Shown in pieces: positions 18,601 through 26,349 of a DNA stretch of 64,000 bases. The notes under the pieces are model-generated. The model saw only the letters and a list, made by a program, of their open reading frames with translations. It was not told where the DNA came from and made no database searches. Positions within the stretch are counted from its first letter, which is position 1, and every line of letters begins with the position of its first letter. The position numbers were made by a program, and so were the translations under genes. The DNA is from Faecalicatena contorta (GTDB lineage Bacteria; Bacillota; Clostridia; Lachnospirales; Lachnospiraceae): the NCBI RefSeq assembly GCF_021531895.1, contig NZ_JAFBIX010000013.1, forward strand, positions 1-64,000. The letters are read 5' to 3'.

Positions 18601-18872
18601 AGGCAGAAAAAGTAAAGAAATTATACGAAGGCCGTCCGAATATTCTGGATATGATCACCAACGGAAAGATTGACCTGATCGTAAACTCTCCGGTCGGCAA
18701 GGACAGTATCCATGATGACAGCTACCTGAGAAAAGCTGCAATCAAGGCAAAGATTCCTTATATGACTACAATTGCCGCCGCAAGAGCCACCGCAAAAGGT
18801 ATCCGCTATGTAAAAGAACATGGCAACGGAGAGGTGCAATCCCTGCAGAAGCTGCACAGTGAGATCCACTAG
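15654..18872 (+). CDS. carB: Carbamoyl-phosphate synthase large subunit
   Basis: This 1072-residue enzyme makes carbamoyl phosphate for pyrimidines and arginine from bicarbonate, ammonia and two ATP. The tandem ATP-grasp halves are clear. The first begins [20 protein letters not shown] and the second, near residue 555, begins [20 protein letters not shown]. The oligomerisation region (about 400-550) and a C-terminal MGS-like allosteric domain (about 935-1072) are complete. The ATG behind GAGGAGG is chosen over a TTG five codons upstream. The small subunit carA is not adjacent and not in this window. A TATAAT box lies about 40 bases before the start. Confidence 0.97.
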   Translation: [1072 protein letters not shown]

Positions 18873-18898
18873 GGGAATCTTGGATGAGATTGTTTTTT

Positions 18899-19171
18899 GA
18901 TTGAGAGTGTACGGCGCGAGGGGTGGATGGAGGGTTTGTAATCCGATGCCCTTCGCTAAGAATCCTTAACAGAAAAAAGAGTGATAATTTTGCAACCAGG
19001 CTGATTCACCCCGAAATCTTGATGATTTCGAGGCTCAGCAGCCTTTTCAGATTTGGTTTGAAACCAAATCTTCATGCAAAATTATCACTCTTTTTTCTGT
19101 AACGGCTTCTATCGCTTGTCCAGACGGATTACAAACCCTCCATCCACCCCTCGCGCCTGACATTCTCAATC
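18899..19171. repeat. Large nested inverted repeat (element A)
   Basis: Three pairs of arms are arranged concentrically over 273 bases. The outer pair is GATTGAGA/TCTCAATC. Next is a perfect 33-base pair (18913-18945 with 19125-19157). Inside it is a perfect 26-base pair (18969-18994 with 19075-19100). The apical part holds a CGAAATC/GATTTCG hairpin closed by GGCTG/CAGCC, and an 11-base perfect hairpin (19049-19071). The whole could fold into one long branched cruciform. There is no coding potential. It lies between the ends of carB and the CorA-like gene and could terminate both, but it is far larger than a terminator. Confidence 0.85.
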
Positions 19172-19192
19172 GCAGGAACATTTCATCCGGGG

Positions 19193-19434
19193 AGGGATTC
19201 CGCCCCTTACGCTTCTTGGGAATCCCTGCCGGTAGTTGGCGGAGAATTCGAGGAGATGGGCAAATTGAGAAGGCTAAGCGGAGCGTAATGAAAATCCTTG
19301 CCCGCGATGTTGGCTCTCCAGAGAAGAGCGCCTTTGCGCGAATCTTTGGAGAGTTTACATCCCGGTGCAAGAGTTGAATGAGAGCGAAGCATCGAAGCAA
19401 TCTGCCCATCCCCTCGAATTCGGCCCCCAACCAC
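19193..19434. repeat. Second nested inverted repeat (element B)
   Basis: Immediately after element A, a 9-base perfect hairpin (AGGGATTCC at 19193, GGAATCCCT at 19219) is followed by long imperfect arms. Positions 19244-19267 match the complement of 19398-19421 at 22 of 24 bases, with partial pairing continuing outward to about 19434. Within them lies CTCTCCA/TGGAGAG enclosing GCGC-CTTT-GCGC. No ORF with a ribosome binding site is seen. With element A it fills the 577 bases between carB and the CorA-like gene. Confidence 0.75.
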
Positions 19435-19449
19435 CAAGATTTCCCCTCT

Positions 19450-20364
19450 TCACAGCATCTTCTTTCTCTTGAAGAACAGGATGCAGAATACGACTACGAT
19501 GAGACTAAGCACACAGACGCCGGGATATCCATGTTCCAGGCCTGGCATGTCTTTGAAGTTCATTCCAAACCATCCAGTGATCAGTGTCAGTGGGAAGAAG
19601 ATGGTCGATACCACGGTTAAAAACTGCATATTTTTATTCTGTTCGGCATCTACCTGAGACTGATAGGCATCTCTTACCTGTTGTGCATATTCCAGAAGAT
19701 GCGCCGTTCTTCCCATCAGTCGGTCTGCACGGTCGGCGATGGTTCCAAAGTAGCGCAGCTGTTTCTTGGCAAAGAATCCATTTTCATTCTCTTCCAATTC
19801 CTTTCCCATATCCATCAATTCATCATAATATCCCCGCAAAGTCAGGAGTTCCTTGCGAATTGGTATGATCTCATTCTGGAACCCTTCGGTCTTTCCTTCC
19901 AGGACTTTTTCTTCCATTGTCATAATCAGACGCTCATAGCGTCCCAGAAGTTCCAGGTCTCTGCTCATGAACTGCGTGATGAAATTATAGATAAATCGTT
20001 CTTTGGTATTCCCTTGCTTAGACTTGCTTCTTCGAATCCTCACGATCAGCCGTCTGGCAAAGTCATCATCATCGATGATCACAATATGGCGTTGATTAAT
20101 AAAGAAGAGGATTCGATATCTGCTGCCCAGAACATCCAGTAATTTGGGTATACAAAGAGACCCTGCCAGACATTCCTGTTGGGTCTCGATCTTACAAAAA
20201 CATACTTCTGACAGATTGATATCACCTTCGTATATCATCCCGGCAAGCGACATGGCTTCTTTCGCATGCCGGGAATCTGTGATAAATACTGCCTGTTTGT
20301 TTTCCTGTATTAATTGGTTTTCATCGATACTTTCTAAAGTCTCTCCCAGAGCCAATATCATCAT
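19450..20364 (-). CDS. CorA-family divalent cation transporter-like protein
   Basis: This 304-residue protein has a cytosolic N-terminal domain of about 240 residues rich in charged helices, then two C-terminal transmembrane helices. The pore signature GMNF (in GWFGMNFKDMP) follows the first helix, as in CorA Mg2+ channels. The C-terminus is basic (FFKRKKML). Its ATG overlaps the stop of the upstream phosphate transporter gene as TGATG, indicating coupled translation. The ion is inferred from the family. Operon membership with phosphate genes hints at magnesium-phosphate balance. Confidence 0.82.
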   Translation of the reverse strand: MMILALGETLESIDENQLIQENKQAVFITDSRHAKEAMSLAGMIYEGDINLSEVCFCKIETQQECLAGSLCIPKLLDVLGSRYRILFFINQRHIVIIDDDDFARRLIVRIRRSKSKQGNTKERFIYNFITQFMSRDLELLGRYERLIMTMEEKVLEGKTEGFQNEIIPIRKELLTLRGYYDELMDMGKELEENENGFFAKKQLRYFGTIADRADRLMGRTAHLLEYAQQVRDAYQSQVDAEQNKNMQFLTVVSTIFFPLTLITGWFGMNFKDMPGLEHGYPGVCVLSLIVVVFCILFFKRKKML

Positions 20365-22073
20365 CAGGCCTTCATTTCCTCTCCATTTGCTGTTACATTA
20401 ATGAAATAATTCAGATCTACCTGTCCCAGGGCTGCATCTGCAATATTCATACAACTATTACTCATACGATCAATGCTGTGCAGAATCTGGTTAAATGGCG
20501 CCGTAAGGTTGGCCGCACATTTGCCCTTTCCAACTCTGGTCATATGGCCTTTTCTCATATTGATATCAAGTTCAATCACTTTTTCTTTCTTCTTAAGAAT
20601 CTTCTTGGCATTCTCCAGATCGCCTGTGGTCATCGCCTGCATTGCCTCTGAATACATACTTTCTATCATATTCAGAATCTTCTCCAGATCTTTCATGGCA
20701 TCTTTAGAATATTTGTATTTCTTTTCTATCTTATCTCTAATGCCTTCTGCTACATCCTCACACAAGGATCCCATACGGTCAATATCGCTTAAGACATACA
20801 TAATTCCTGCCGTCTGGGTTGCCTGTTCTTCTGTCAGTACACCGGCAGAGAACAAATCTGCCAGGTATTCTGTAATTCTTCCATTCAGATTGCTTACAAT
20901 CGCTGCTTTTTCAAATACATCTTCCAAAAGCGGCATTTCCTCTTTCTTTACTGCTTTCGATGTATCCTGAAGCATCGTTCTGACCACTTCGCCGCAGTGA
21001 ACCACTTCTTTTGCAACAAGCTGTAATGCTGCTGTCGGCTGGCTGACCAGTCTCTCATCCAGATACAACGGTTCTGCCGGATCATAAAGCTCTTTCTTTC
21101 CATCCGGTACAATGCGCATTACAATCTTGACCATCAGCCAGATCAGCGGAATCCAGATCAATGTCATTACACAGTTAAACGTCGTATGTGCATTGGCAAT
21201 CTGCCGGGAGATTACTTCCACTTCTGGTCCTTTTGGAGATATCATCTGCACAAATTTGGCAAATGGATTGATAAACCAGATGAACAGAAGACATCCTGAT
21301 ATATTGAAGATACAATGTGCAACCGCTGTTCTCTTGGCATCTTTTGGCTGGCCTACACTGGCAAGTAATGCCGTAATTGTTGTACCAATATTATCGCCAA
21401 GAAGAATCGGAATGGCACCGGTAAGGCCAAGGATACTGGTCACTCCATCTGGTCCTGCCTGTGAAGCGAAGTTCTGAAGTACCGCAATCGTGGCACTGCT
21501 ACTCTGCACGACTAATGTCATCAGAGTACCCACTGCAACGCCAAGAATCGGGATATCTGCAACCTTTCCGATCATATCGGTAAATACCGGACTGGATGCA
21601 AGTGGTTTCATGACATCTCCCATGGTCTCAATTCCGAGGAATAACAGACCAAATGCAAAAAGAGTCTGGCCAATGCTTTTTGCTTTTTCTGATTTTGCAA
21701 TAAAGGAAATAATAAATCCGAGAAAGATAATTACATATATGTAATCGCTGATCTTAAATGCAATGATCTGCGCTGTCATTGTGGTTCCGATATTGGCACC
21801 AAGAATAATTGAGATTGCCTGCGGCAGATTCATAAGCCCTGCGCTGACGAATCCAATTGCCATGACTGTTGTCGCACTACTGCTCTGAAGTACCGCTGTT
21901 GTCAATGCTCCGGCTAACACTCCAAGCACCGGGTTCTTCGTAAGCATTGCAAGAATGCTTTTCATCTTCTCTCCTGCCGCTTTCTGGAGGCATTCGCTCA
22001 TCATATTCATCCCATAAATAAATATTGCCAGTCCGCCTAACAGGCCAAAGACTATCTGTACTTTACTATCCAT
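20364..22073 (-). CDS. Na+/phosphate cotransporter, NptA type with PhoU domain
   Basis: This 569-residue membrane protein imports phosphate with sodium. Two inverted PF02690-type repeats carry the QSSSATTVMAIGF and VQSSSATIAVLQNF motifs near residues 63 and 189. Eight or more hydrophobic helices span residues 5-310. The C-terminal 220 residues are helical and resemble PhoU (LDERLVSQPTAALQ onward). This is the usual clostridial NptA-PhoU fusion. It lies 67 bases downstream of the PstS-like gene and overlaps the CorA-like gene by the TGATG junction. Confidence 0.9.
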   Translation of the reverse strand: MDSKVQIVFGLLGGLAIFIYGMNMMSECLQKAAGEKMKSILAMLTKNPVLGVLAGALTTAVLQSSSATTVMAIGFVSAGLMNLPQAISIILGANIGTTMTAQIIAFKISDYIYVIIFLGFIISFIAKSEKAKSIGQTLFAFGLLFLGIETMGDVMKPLASSPVFTDMIGKVADIPILGVAVGTLMTLVVQSSSATIAVLQNFASQAGPDGVTSILGLTGAIPILLGDNIGTTITALLASVGQPKDAKRTAVAHCIFNISGCLLFIWFINPFAKFVQMISPKGPEVEVISRQIANAHTTFNCVMTLIWIPLIWLMVKIVMRIVPDGKKELYDPAEPLYLDERLVSQPTAALQLVAKEVVHCGEVVRTMLQDTSKAVKKEEMPLLEDVFEKAAIVSNLNGRITEYLADLFSAGVLTEEQATQTAGIMYVLSDIDRMGSLCEDVAEGIRDKIEKKYKYSKDAMKDLEKILNMIESMYSEAMQAMTTGDLENAKKILKKKEKVIELDINMRKGHMTRVGKGKCAANLTAPFNQILHSIDRMSNSCMNIADAALGQVDLNYFINVTANGEEMKA

Positions 22074-22140
22074 CTTAATCTCCTTCTATCTTATGAACTT
22101 GTATTTGAATCTATAGGAACGTTTTCTGATTATTCATACT

Positions 22141-23028
22141 CTATCCAGCTTCATTTAACTCTTTCCACTCATTGATATCACCGGTATAGATTTTCTTTAA
22201 TGTGTCCAATGATATATCTTCCAGTGGATTTTGTTCATTTACAATGACTGCAATATTGTCATTGGCAATGATTTCATAATCAAGTAATTCTGCCTCATAA
22301 TCTTTTAAGTCTCTGGAGGCCATTCCAAAATCACACTTTCCGGACATCGCCTGATTCAATCCTTCTGTAGAATCAGACTGTTCAATCTCAATCTTTGCAT
22401 TCGGATTAATCAACATATAGGCTTCTGCCAGTTCTTCCATAAGTGGTGCAACAGAAGTAGATCCATTTATGGTAATCGTTCCGCCGGCCTTATTCGACAG
22501 AAACGTACTGCTCTTCGCTACCGTTTCATAATTCTCCCCTACAATCTCCTGCCCTGCACCGTGGATATAAGTCAGGAAATCCTCTTCTACCTCGTTTAGC
22601 TCTCCTACATATGTCAGATAAAAGGAACGGCTCAGAGGATACTTTTTATCTCCGGCATCTGCCGCAATTCCTTCCACTTTCAATTGCTTCATCCCTTCTG
22701 CTTCCTGTATCGAGCCCTCTGATACATAGCCAATTGCCGCATCATCATCGCTTACCATATCTATCACTTCTTCTGCATTACCGGCAATCTGTGCATCCGT
22801 CCGCGTCTGATCCGCCTGATCTTCTGATTCTGCCTGAAAATCTGCAAGCTGCGCAAATGTACTCCTTGTACCGGAACCTTCTTCTCTGGAGATCACCTGT
22901 ATCTCTCCCAGTTCATCCAGCCCCTCTACTTTTACAGTATCCTGAGACTCACTGCTGTCCTGACAGGCAGTGCTGCCGATCACAATACTTGCTGCAAGTA
23001 AAACTAATAAGAATTTTTTTACTCTCAT
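22141..23028 (-). CDS. PstS-like phosphate-binding lipoprotein, permuted domain order
   Basis: This 295-residue exported lipoprotein has a signal peptide (MRVKKFLLVLLAASIVIGSTAC) with lipobox Cys22. Residues 40-170 contain the ISREEGSGTRSTF phosphate loop and YPLSRSFYLTYVG, which in classic PstS form the second half. Residues 180-295 start GTITINGSTSVAPLMEEL, the usual beginning of PstS, and end at YTGDINEWKEL. The two halves are thus in swapped order. I recall similar permuted proteins in other clostridia, so this is probably functional rather than broken. No pstCAB genes are nearby. Confidence 0.85.
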   Translation of the reverse strand: MRVKKFLLVLLAASIVIGSTACQDSSESQDTVKVEGLDELGEIQVISREEGSGTRSTFAQLADFQAESEDQADQTRTDAQIAGNAEEVIDMVSDDDAAIGYVSEGSIQEAEGMKQLKVEGIAADAGDKKYPLSRSFYLTYVGELNEVEEDFLTYIHGAGQEIVGENYETVAKSSTFLSNKAGGTITINGSTSVAPLMEELAEAYMLINPNAKIEIEQSDSTEGLNQAMSGKCDFGMASRDLKDYEAELLDYEIIANDNIAVIVNEQNPLEDISLDTLKKIYTGDINEWKELNEAG

Positions 23029-23093
23029 GCATGTTTCCTCCTATTTTACGTTATTCAGCGTACTCTTCTTTTGTAAAAACAGAATCGGGGAAT

Positions 23094-23110
23094 TGTTAAA
23101 TCTATGTAAA
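23094..23110 (-). promoter_or_regulatory. Candidate PhoP box upstream of the pstS-like gene
   Basis: On the minus strand TTTACA, five bases, then TTAACA form a tandem repeat of the Gram-positive PhoP hexamer. It lies about 65 bases before the PstS-like start codon. A further TTTACA occurs about 20 bases downstream. The match is to the Bacillus PhoP consensus; binding is inferred. Confidence 0.4.
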
Positions 23111-23132
23111 ATCATTATTTTTACAAAATTGG

Positions 23133-23161
23133 TTGACTTTTTTTTCATATTTTCCTATACT
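23133..23161 (+). promoter_or_regulatory. Sigma-A promoter of the thi operon
   Basis: TTGACT and TATACT are separated by 17 bases. Transcription would begin about seven bases later, just before the TPP aptamer. Confidence 0.85.
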
Positions 23162-23173
23162 AATTCCTGTAAA

Positions 23174-23266
23174 CAGAAACGGGGAGCTTATGTACTAGGC
23201 TGAGAGGAAGTTGAGAACTTCGACCCATATACCTGATTTGGATAATGCCAACGTAGGAACGTATCG
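23174..23266 (+). ncRNA. TPP riboswitch (THI element)
   Basis: The conserved aptamer blocks are present in order: ACGGGGAGC, GGCTGAGAGG, GACCC, ACCTGATTTGGATAATGCC and AACGTAGGAA. It lies directly after the thi promoter and just before a terminator hairpin. Thiamine pyrophosphate binding would favour termination and lower thiS-F-G-H-E expression. Confidence 0.95.
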
Positions 23267-23276
23267 AATAAAAATG

Positions 23277-23307
23277 CGGGAGATGCTTTGGTATCTCTCT
23301 TTTTTTA
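23277..23307 (+). terminator. Riboswitch terminator
   Basis: A GGGAGAT/ATCTCTC hairpin is followed by seven T, eleven bases after the aptamer. It is the expected expression platform of the TPP riboswitch. Confidence 0.85.
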
Positions 23308-23357
23308 TACAGAAGGCCTTATCTTAAAAACAGAATACGGTAAAGTTGAGAGTGAGC

Positions 23358-23413
23358 GAGAGTTCATGAAGGGGTGCACCACCACGGGTGTATTACTTTG
23401 TGAACTCTTTTTT
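23358..23413 (+). terminator. Second leader terminator or attenuator
   Basis: The GAGTTCA and TGAACTC arms are followed by a T run 40 bases before thiS. The loop includes GGGGTGCACC and ACCACGGGTG, which resemble fragments of a T-box antiterminator. No room exists for a Stem I between the riboswitch and this hairpin. It is a second barrier that transcripts must pass. Confidence 0.7.
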
Positions 23414-23452
23414 ATATCTGATCACTTATGACTGCCGGGAAAGGAGACACAC

Positions 23453-23650
23453 ATGATCACAGTAAATGGACAGGCTGTTTCACTGGAAAAGCCTATCACC
23501 GTTGCCGAATATCTGGCTCAGAACCAGTATCGGATCGAACGGATTGCCGTAGAGATGAACGGCGAGATTCTTCCTAAGAAGAATTATGCTGCCGTTACAC
23601 TGAAAGATGGAGACAAACTGGAAGTGGTAAGTTTTGTAGGAGGGGGCTAG
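23453..23650 (+). CDS. thiS: Sulfur carrier protein ThiS
   Basis: This 65-residue ubiquitin-like protein carries sulfur as a C-terminal thiocarboxylate for thiazole formation. It ends in SFVGGG, giving the required terminal Gly-Gly. The N-terminal MITVNGQ strand and the central [11 protein letters not shown]-like stretch ([12 protein letters not shown]) are typical. An AAAGGAG site precedes the ATG. It is the first gene of the riboswitch-controlled operon, three bases before thiF. Confidence 0.95.
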   Translation: MITVNGQAVSLEKPITVAEYLAQNQYRIERIAVEMNGEILPKKNYAAVTLKDGDKLEVVSFVGGG

Positions 23651-23653
23651 AAT

Positions 23654-24292
23654 ATGAAACAACTTACAAAAGAACAGATCTATGAAGCACTCAATGAGCG
23701 TCATTCCCCACAGGTTCAGGAATTACTGTCTCAGGGAAGAGTTGCCATTGCAGGTCTTGGCGGACTTGGATCTAATGTTGCATTTGCACTGTCCCGTATC
23801 GGCGTCGGACACTTGCATCTGATTGATTTTGATGTCGTAGACATTACGAATCTGAATCGTCAACAATACTTTACAGAGCATATCGGTATGTATAAGACCG
23901 ATGCTCTGAAACCACAGCTTCTGCGGATCAATCCCTACCTGGATATCCGCACAGACTGTGTAAAAGTCACAGAAGAGAATCTGCCGGAATTATTTCAGAA
24001 TGATTCTATTATCTGCGAAGCCTTCGACCGTCCGGAGGCCAAGGCTTTGCTGGTCAATGGAATCCTGGAACATTTTCCTGAAAAGAAGCTGGTATCCGGT
24101 TCCGGTATGGCAGGATATGGAAGCAGTAATTCCATCCGCACCCGGAGGGTCACTTCCAACTTCTATCTCTGTGGGGATGAGACCACCGAACCTTCTGCCG
24201 GAAATGGACTCATGGCTCCGCGGGTTGCTATCTGTGCCGCCCACGAAGCAAATATGATTACACGACTCCTTCTGGGCGAAACCAGCGTATAA
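23654..24292 (+). CDS. thiF: ThiS adenylyltransferase ThiF
   Basis: This 212-residue E1-like enzyme adenylates the ThiS C-terminus. The nucleotide-binding loop is [13 protein letters not shown] near residue 34, followed by [15 protein letters not shown] with the conserved Asp and Arg. [19 protein letters not shown] segment near 175 follows the usual crossover position. It is the short clostridial form without the full zinc-binding CxxC pairs of E. coli ThiF. It is three bases after thiS and 53 bases before thiG. Confidence 0.93.
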   Translation: MKQLTKEQIYEALNERHSPQVQELLSQGRVAIAGLGGLGSNVAFALSRIGVGHLHLIDFDVVDITNLNRQQYFTEHIGMYKTDALKPQLLRINPYLDIRTDCVKVTEENLPELFQNDSIICEAFDRPEAKALLVNGILEHFPEKKLVSGSGMAGYGSSNSIRTRRVTSNFYLCGDETTEPSAGNGLMAPRVAICAAHEANMITRLLLGETSV

Positions 24293-24345
24293 TCTTCAAA
24301 AAAGCATCGAAAACTATGAATAATCAAAGAAAGAAGGAAACATCT

Positions 24346-25122
24346 ATGAATCAGAATGACGATAAATTTATCCTAGGCGGACATGAATTTACTTCCCGCT
24401 TTATCCTGGGTTCCGGGAAATTCTCCTTAGAACTTGTGAAAGCCTGCATCGAGAAGGCAGAAGCACAGATTATCACACTGGCACTTCGCCGTGCAAACGA
24501 AGGTGGACTTGCCAACATCCTGGATTATATCCCGGATAATGTAACGCTCCTGCCCAACACTTCCGGAGCCAGAAATGCAGAAGAAGCAGTCCGTATTGCC
24601 CGTCTTTCCCGTGAAGTCGGCTGCGGAGACTTTGTGAAGATCGAAGTTATCCACGACTCCAAATATCTGCTGCCGGATAACTATGAGACCATCAAAGCTA
24701 CGGAAATCCTGGCAAAAGAGGGATTCGTAGTAATGCCATACATGTATCCGGATCTGAATGCTGCCAGAGACCTTGCAAACGCCGGCGCTGCCTGCATTAT
24801 GCCGCTTGGCTCTCCAATCGGCTCCAACAAGGGGCTCTGCACCAAAGATTTCATCCAGATTCTAATTGACGAGATCGATCTTCCAATTATTGTAGATGCC
24901 GGTATCGGTCGCCCTTCTCAGGCCTGTGAAGCTATGGAGATGGGTGCCTCTGCAGTCATGGCTAATACTGCCATTGCCACTGCCGGTGACATTCCGGTAA
25001 TGGCAGAAGCATTTAAAAAGGCAATCGAGGCCGGAAGAAGTGCATATCTGTCTGGTCTTGGACGGACGATTGAAAAAGGCGCCAGTGCTTCTTCCCCGCT
25101 GACCGGATTCTTACAGGATTAA
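24346..25122 (+). CDS. thiG: Thiazole synthase ThiG
   Basis: This 258-residue TIM-barrel enzyme joins deoxyxylulose phosphate, dehydroglycine and ThiS sulfur into the thiazole phosphate. The Schiff-base Lys lies in the [15 protein letters not shown] region near residue 100. The phosphate-binding segment [20 protein letters not shown] is intact near 185-204. The start at MNQNDDKF follows AAGGAAAC; an in-frame ATG ten codons upstream lacks a site. It is the third gene of the thi operon. Confidence 0.95.
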   Translation: MNQNDDKFILGGHEFTSRFILGSGKFSLELVKACIEKAEAQIITLALRRANEGGLANILDYIPDNVTLLPNTSGARNAEEAVRIARLSREVGCGDFVKIEVIHDSKYLLPDNYETIKATEILAKEGFVVMPYMYPDLNAARDLANAGAACIMPLGSPIGSNKGLCTKDFIQILIDEIDLPIIVDAGIGRPSQACEAMEMGASAVMANTAIATAGDIPVMAEAFKKAIEAGRSAYLSGLGRTIEKGASASSPLTGFLQD

Positions 25123-25134
25123 GGAGGTGTACAG

Positions 25135-26349
25135 ATGAAGGATGAACACGTAAATGAAAGTATCTTAAGTGAAGAGATACTGGAAGACCAGAAGAAAAAC
25201 CGGATCGATCATATGACCTATCTTCCTGATATGGAAGTATTAGAATCAGATGTTATGGACCGAGTCATCTCTGAGATGAATCAATATGATTATGACCAAT
25301 ATACAGAAGCCGACGTAAGACAGGCTCTTGCCAGAGATAATCGGACACCGGAAGATTTTAAAGCTCTTCTTTCTCCTGTTGCACTTCCACTTCTGGAAGA
25401 GATCGCACAGGCTGCACGGAAGGAGACAAGAAAGCATTTTGGCAACAGTGTCAATATGTTTACGCCCCTTTATATTGCCAACTATTGTGAAAACTACTGC
25501 ATCTACTGTGGATTTAACTGTCACAATAAGATCAACCGCGCCAAATTAAATGACCGAGAGATTGAACTGGAGATGGCTGCCATTGCCAGGACAGGTCTTC
25601 AGGAAATCTTGATTTTGACCGGTGAAAGTCGTAAAATGTCTGATGTAAAATACATTGGAGAAGCCTGCAAGATCGCAAGAAAATACTTCAAGGTCATCGG
25701 CCTCGAAGTGTATCCGATGAACTCCGATGAATATGCATACCTTCACGAATGCGGTGCCGATTATGTGACCGTATTCCAGGAAACCTATAATTCAGACAAG
25801 TACGAGACGCTTCATCTTGCCGGACATAAGCGGATCTTCCCTTATCGTCTGAATGCACAGGAACGTGCCTTAAAGGGTGGCATGCGAGGAGTCGGATTCG
25901 CTGCTCTTCTTGGTCTGGATGACTTCCGCAAGGATGCATTTGCCACCGGATATCATGCCTATCTTCTGCAGCGCAAATACCCTCATGCAGAGATTGCATT
26001 CTCCTGTCCAAGGCTTCGTCCGATCATTAATAATGACCGCATCAATCCAAAAGATGTTCACGAACCTCAGCTTCTTCAGGTGGTATGTGCTTACCGGCTC
26101 TTCATGCCATTTGCAAGCATCACTGTATCCACCCGTGAATGTGCCCGTGTCCGTGACAATCTGGTAAATATTGCGGCCACCAAGATATCTGCCGGTGTCA
26201 GCACCGGAATCGGCAGCCATGTCGATGAGATTGAAGAAAAAGGAGACGACCAGTTCGAGATCTCTGACGGAAGATCCGTTGATGAAGTATACAACGCCCT
26301 TCTGGAGCATGATCTCCAGCCAGTCATGAATGATTATGTATATGTATAA
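25135..26349 (+). CDS. thiH: 2-iminoacetate synthase ThiH
   Basis: This 404-residue radical SAM enzyme splits tyrosine to give dehydroglycine for ThiG, the anaerobic route. The cluster motif CENYCIYCGF (CxxxCxxC) lies near residue 120, followed by the SAM-binding ILILTGES stretch near 160. Full length for the family. AAGGAGGTG precedes the ATG. Having ThiH instead of the oxygen-dependent ThiO agrees with an anaerobe. Its stop overlaps the start region of the next gene. Confidence 0.95.
   Translation: MKDEHVNESILSEEILEDQKKNRIDHMTYLPDMEVLESDVMDRVISEMNQYDYDQYTEADVRQALARDNRTPEDFKALLSPVALPLLEEIAQAARKETRKHFGNSVNMFTPLYIANYCENYCIYCGFNCHNKINRAKLNDREIELEMAAIARTGLQEILILTGESRKMSDVKYIGEACKIARKYFKVIGLEVYPMNSDEYAYLHECGADYVTVFQETYNSDKYETLHLAGHKRIFPYRLNAQERALKGGMRGVGFAALLGLDDFRKDAFATGYHAYLLQRKYPHAEIAFSCPRLRPIINNDRINPKDVHEPQLLQVVCAYRLFMPFASITVSTRECARVRDNLVNIAATKISAGVSTGIGSHVDEIEEKGDDQFEISDGRSVDEVYNALLEHDLQPVMNDYVYV

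Noticed and set aside
18873-19449. Short ORFs inside the inverted-repeat region
   Set aside because: Open frames there are by-products of the repeat arms, lack ribosome binding sites and show no protein-like features.
23310-23413. Full T-box riboswitch before thiS
   Set aside because: The loop has T-box-like pieces, but only about 100 bases are available and there is no Stem I, specifier loop or AG bulge.
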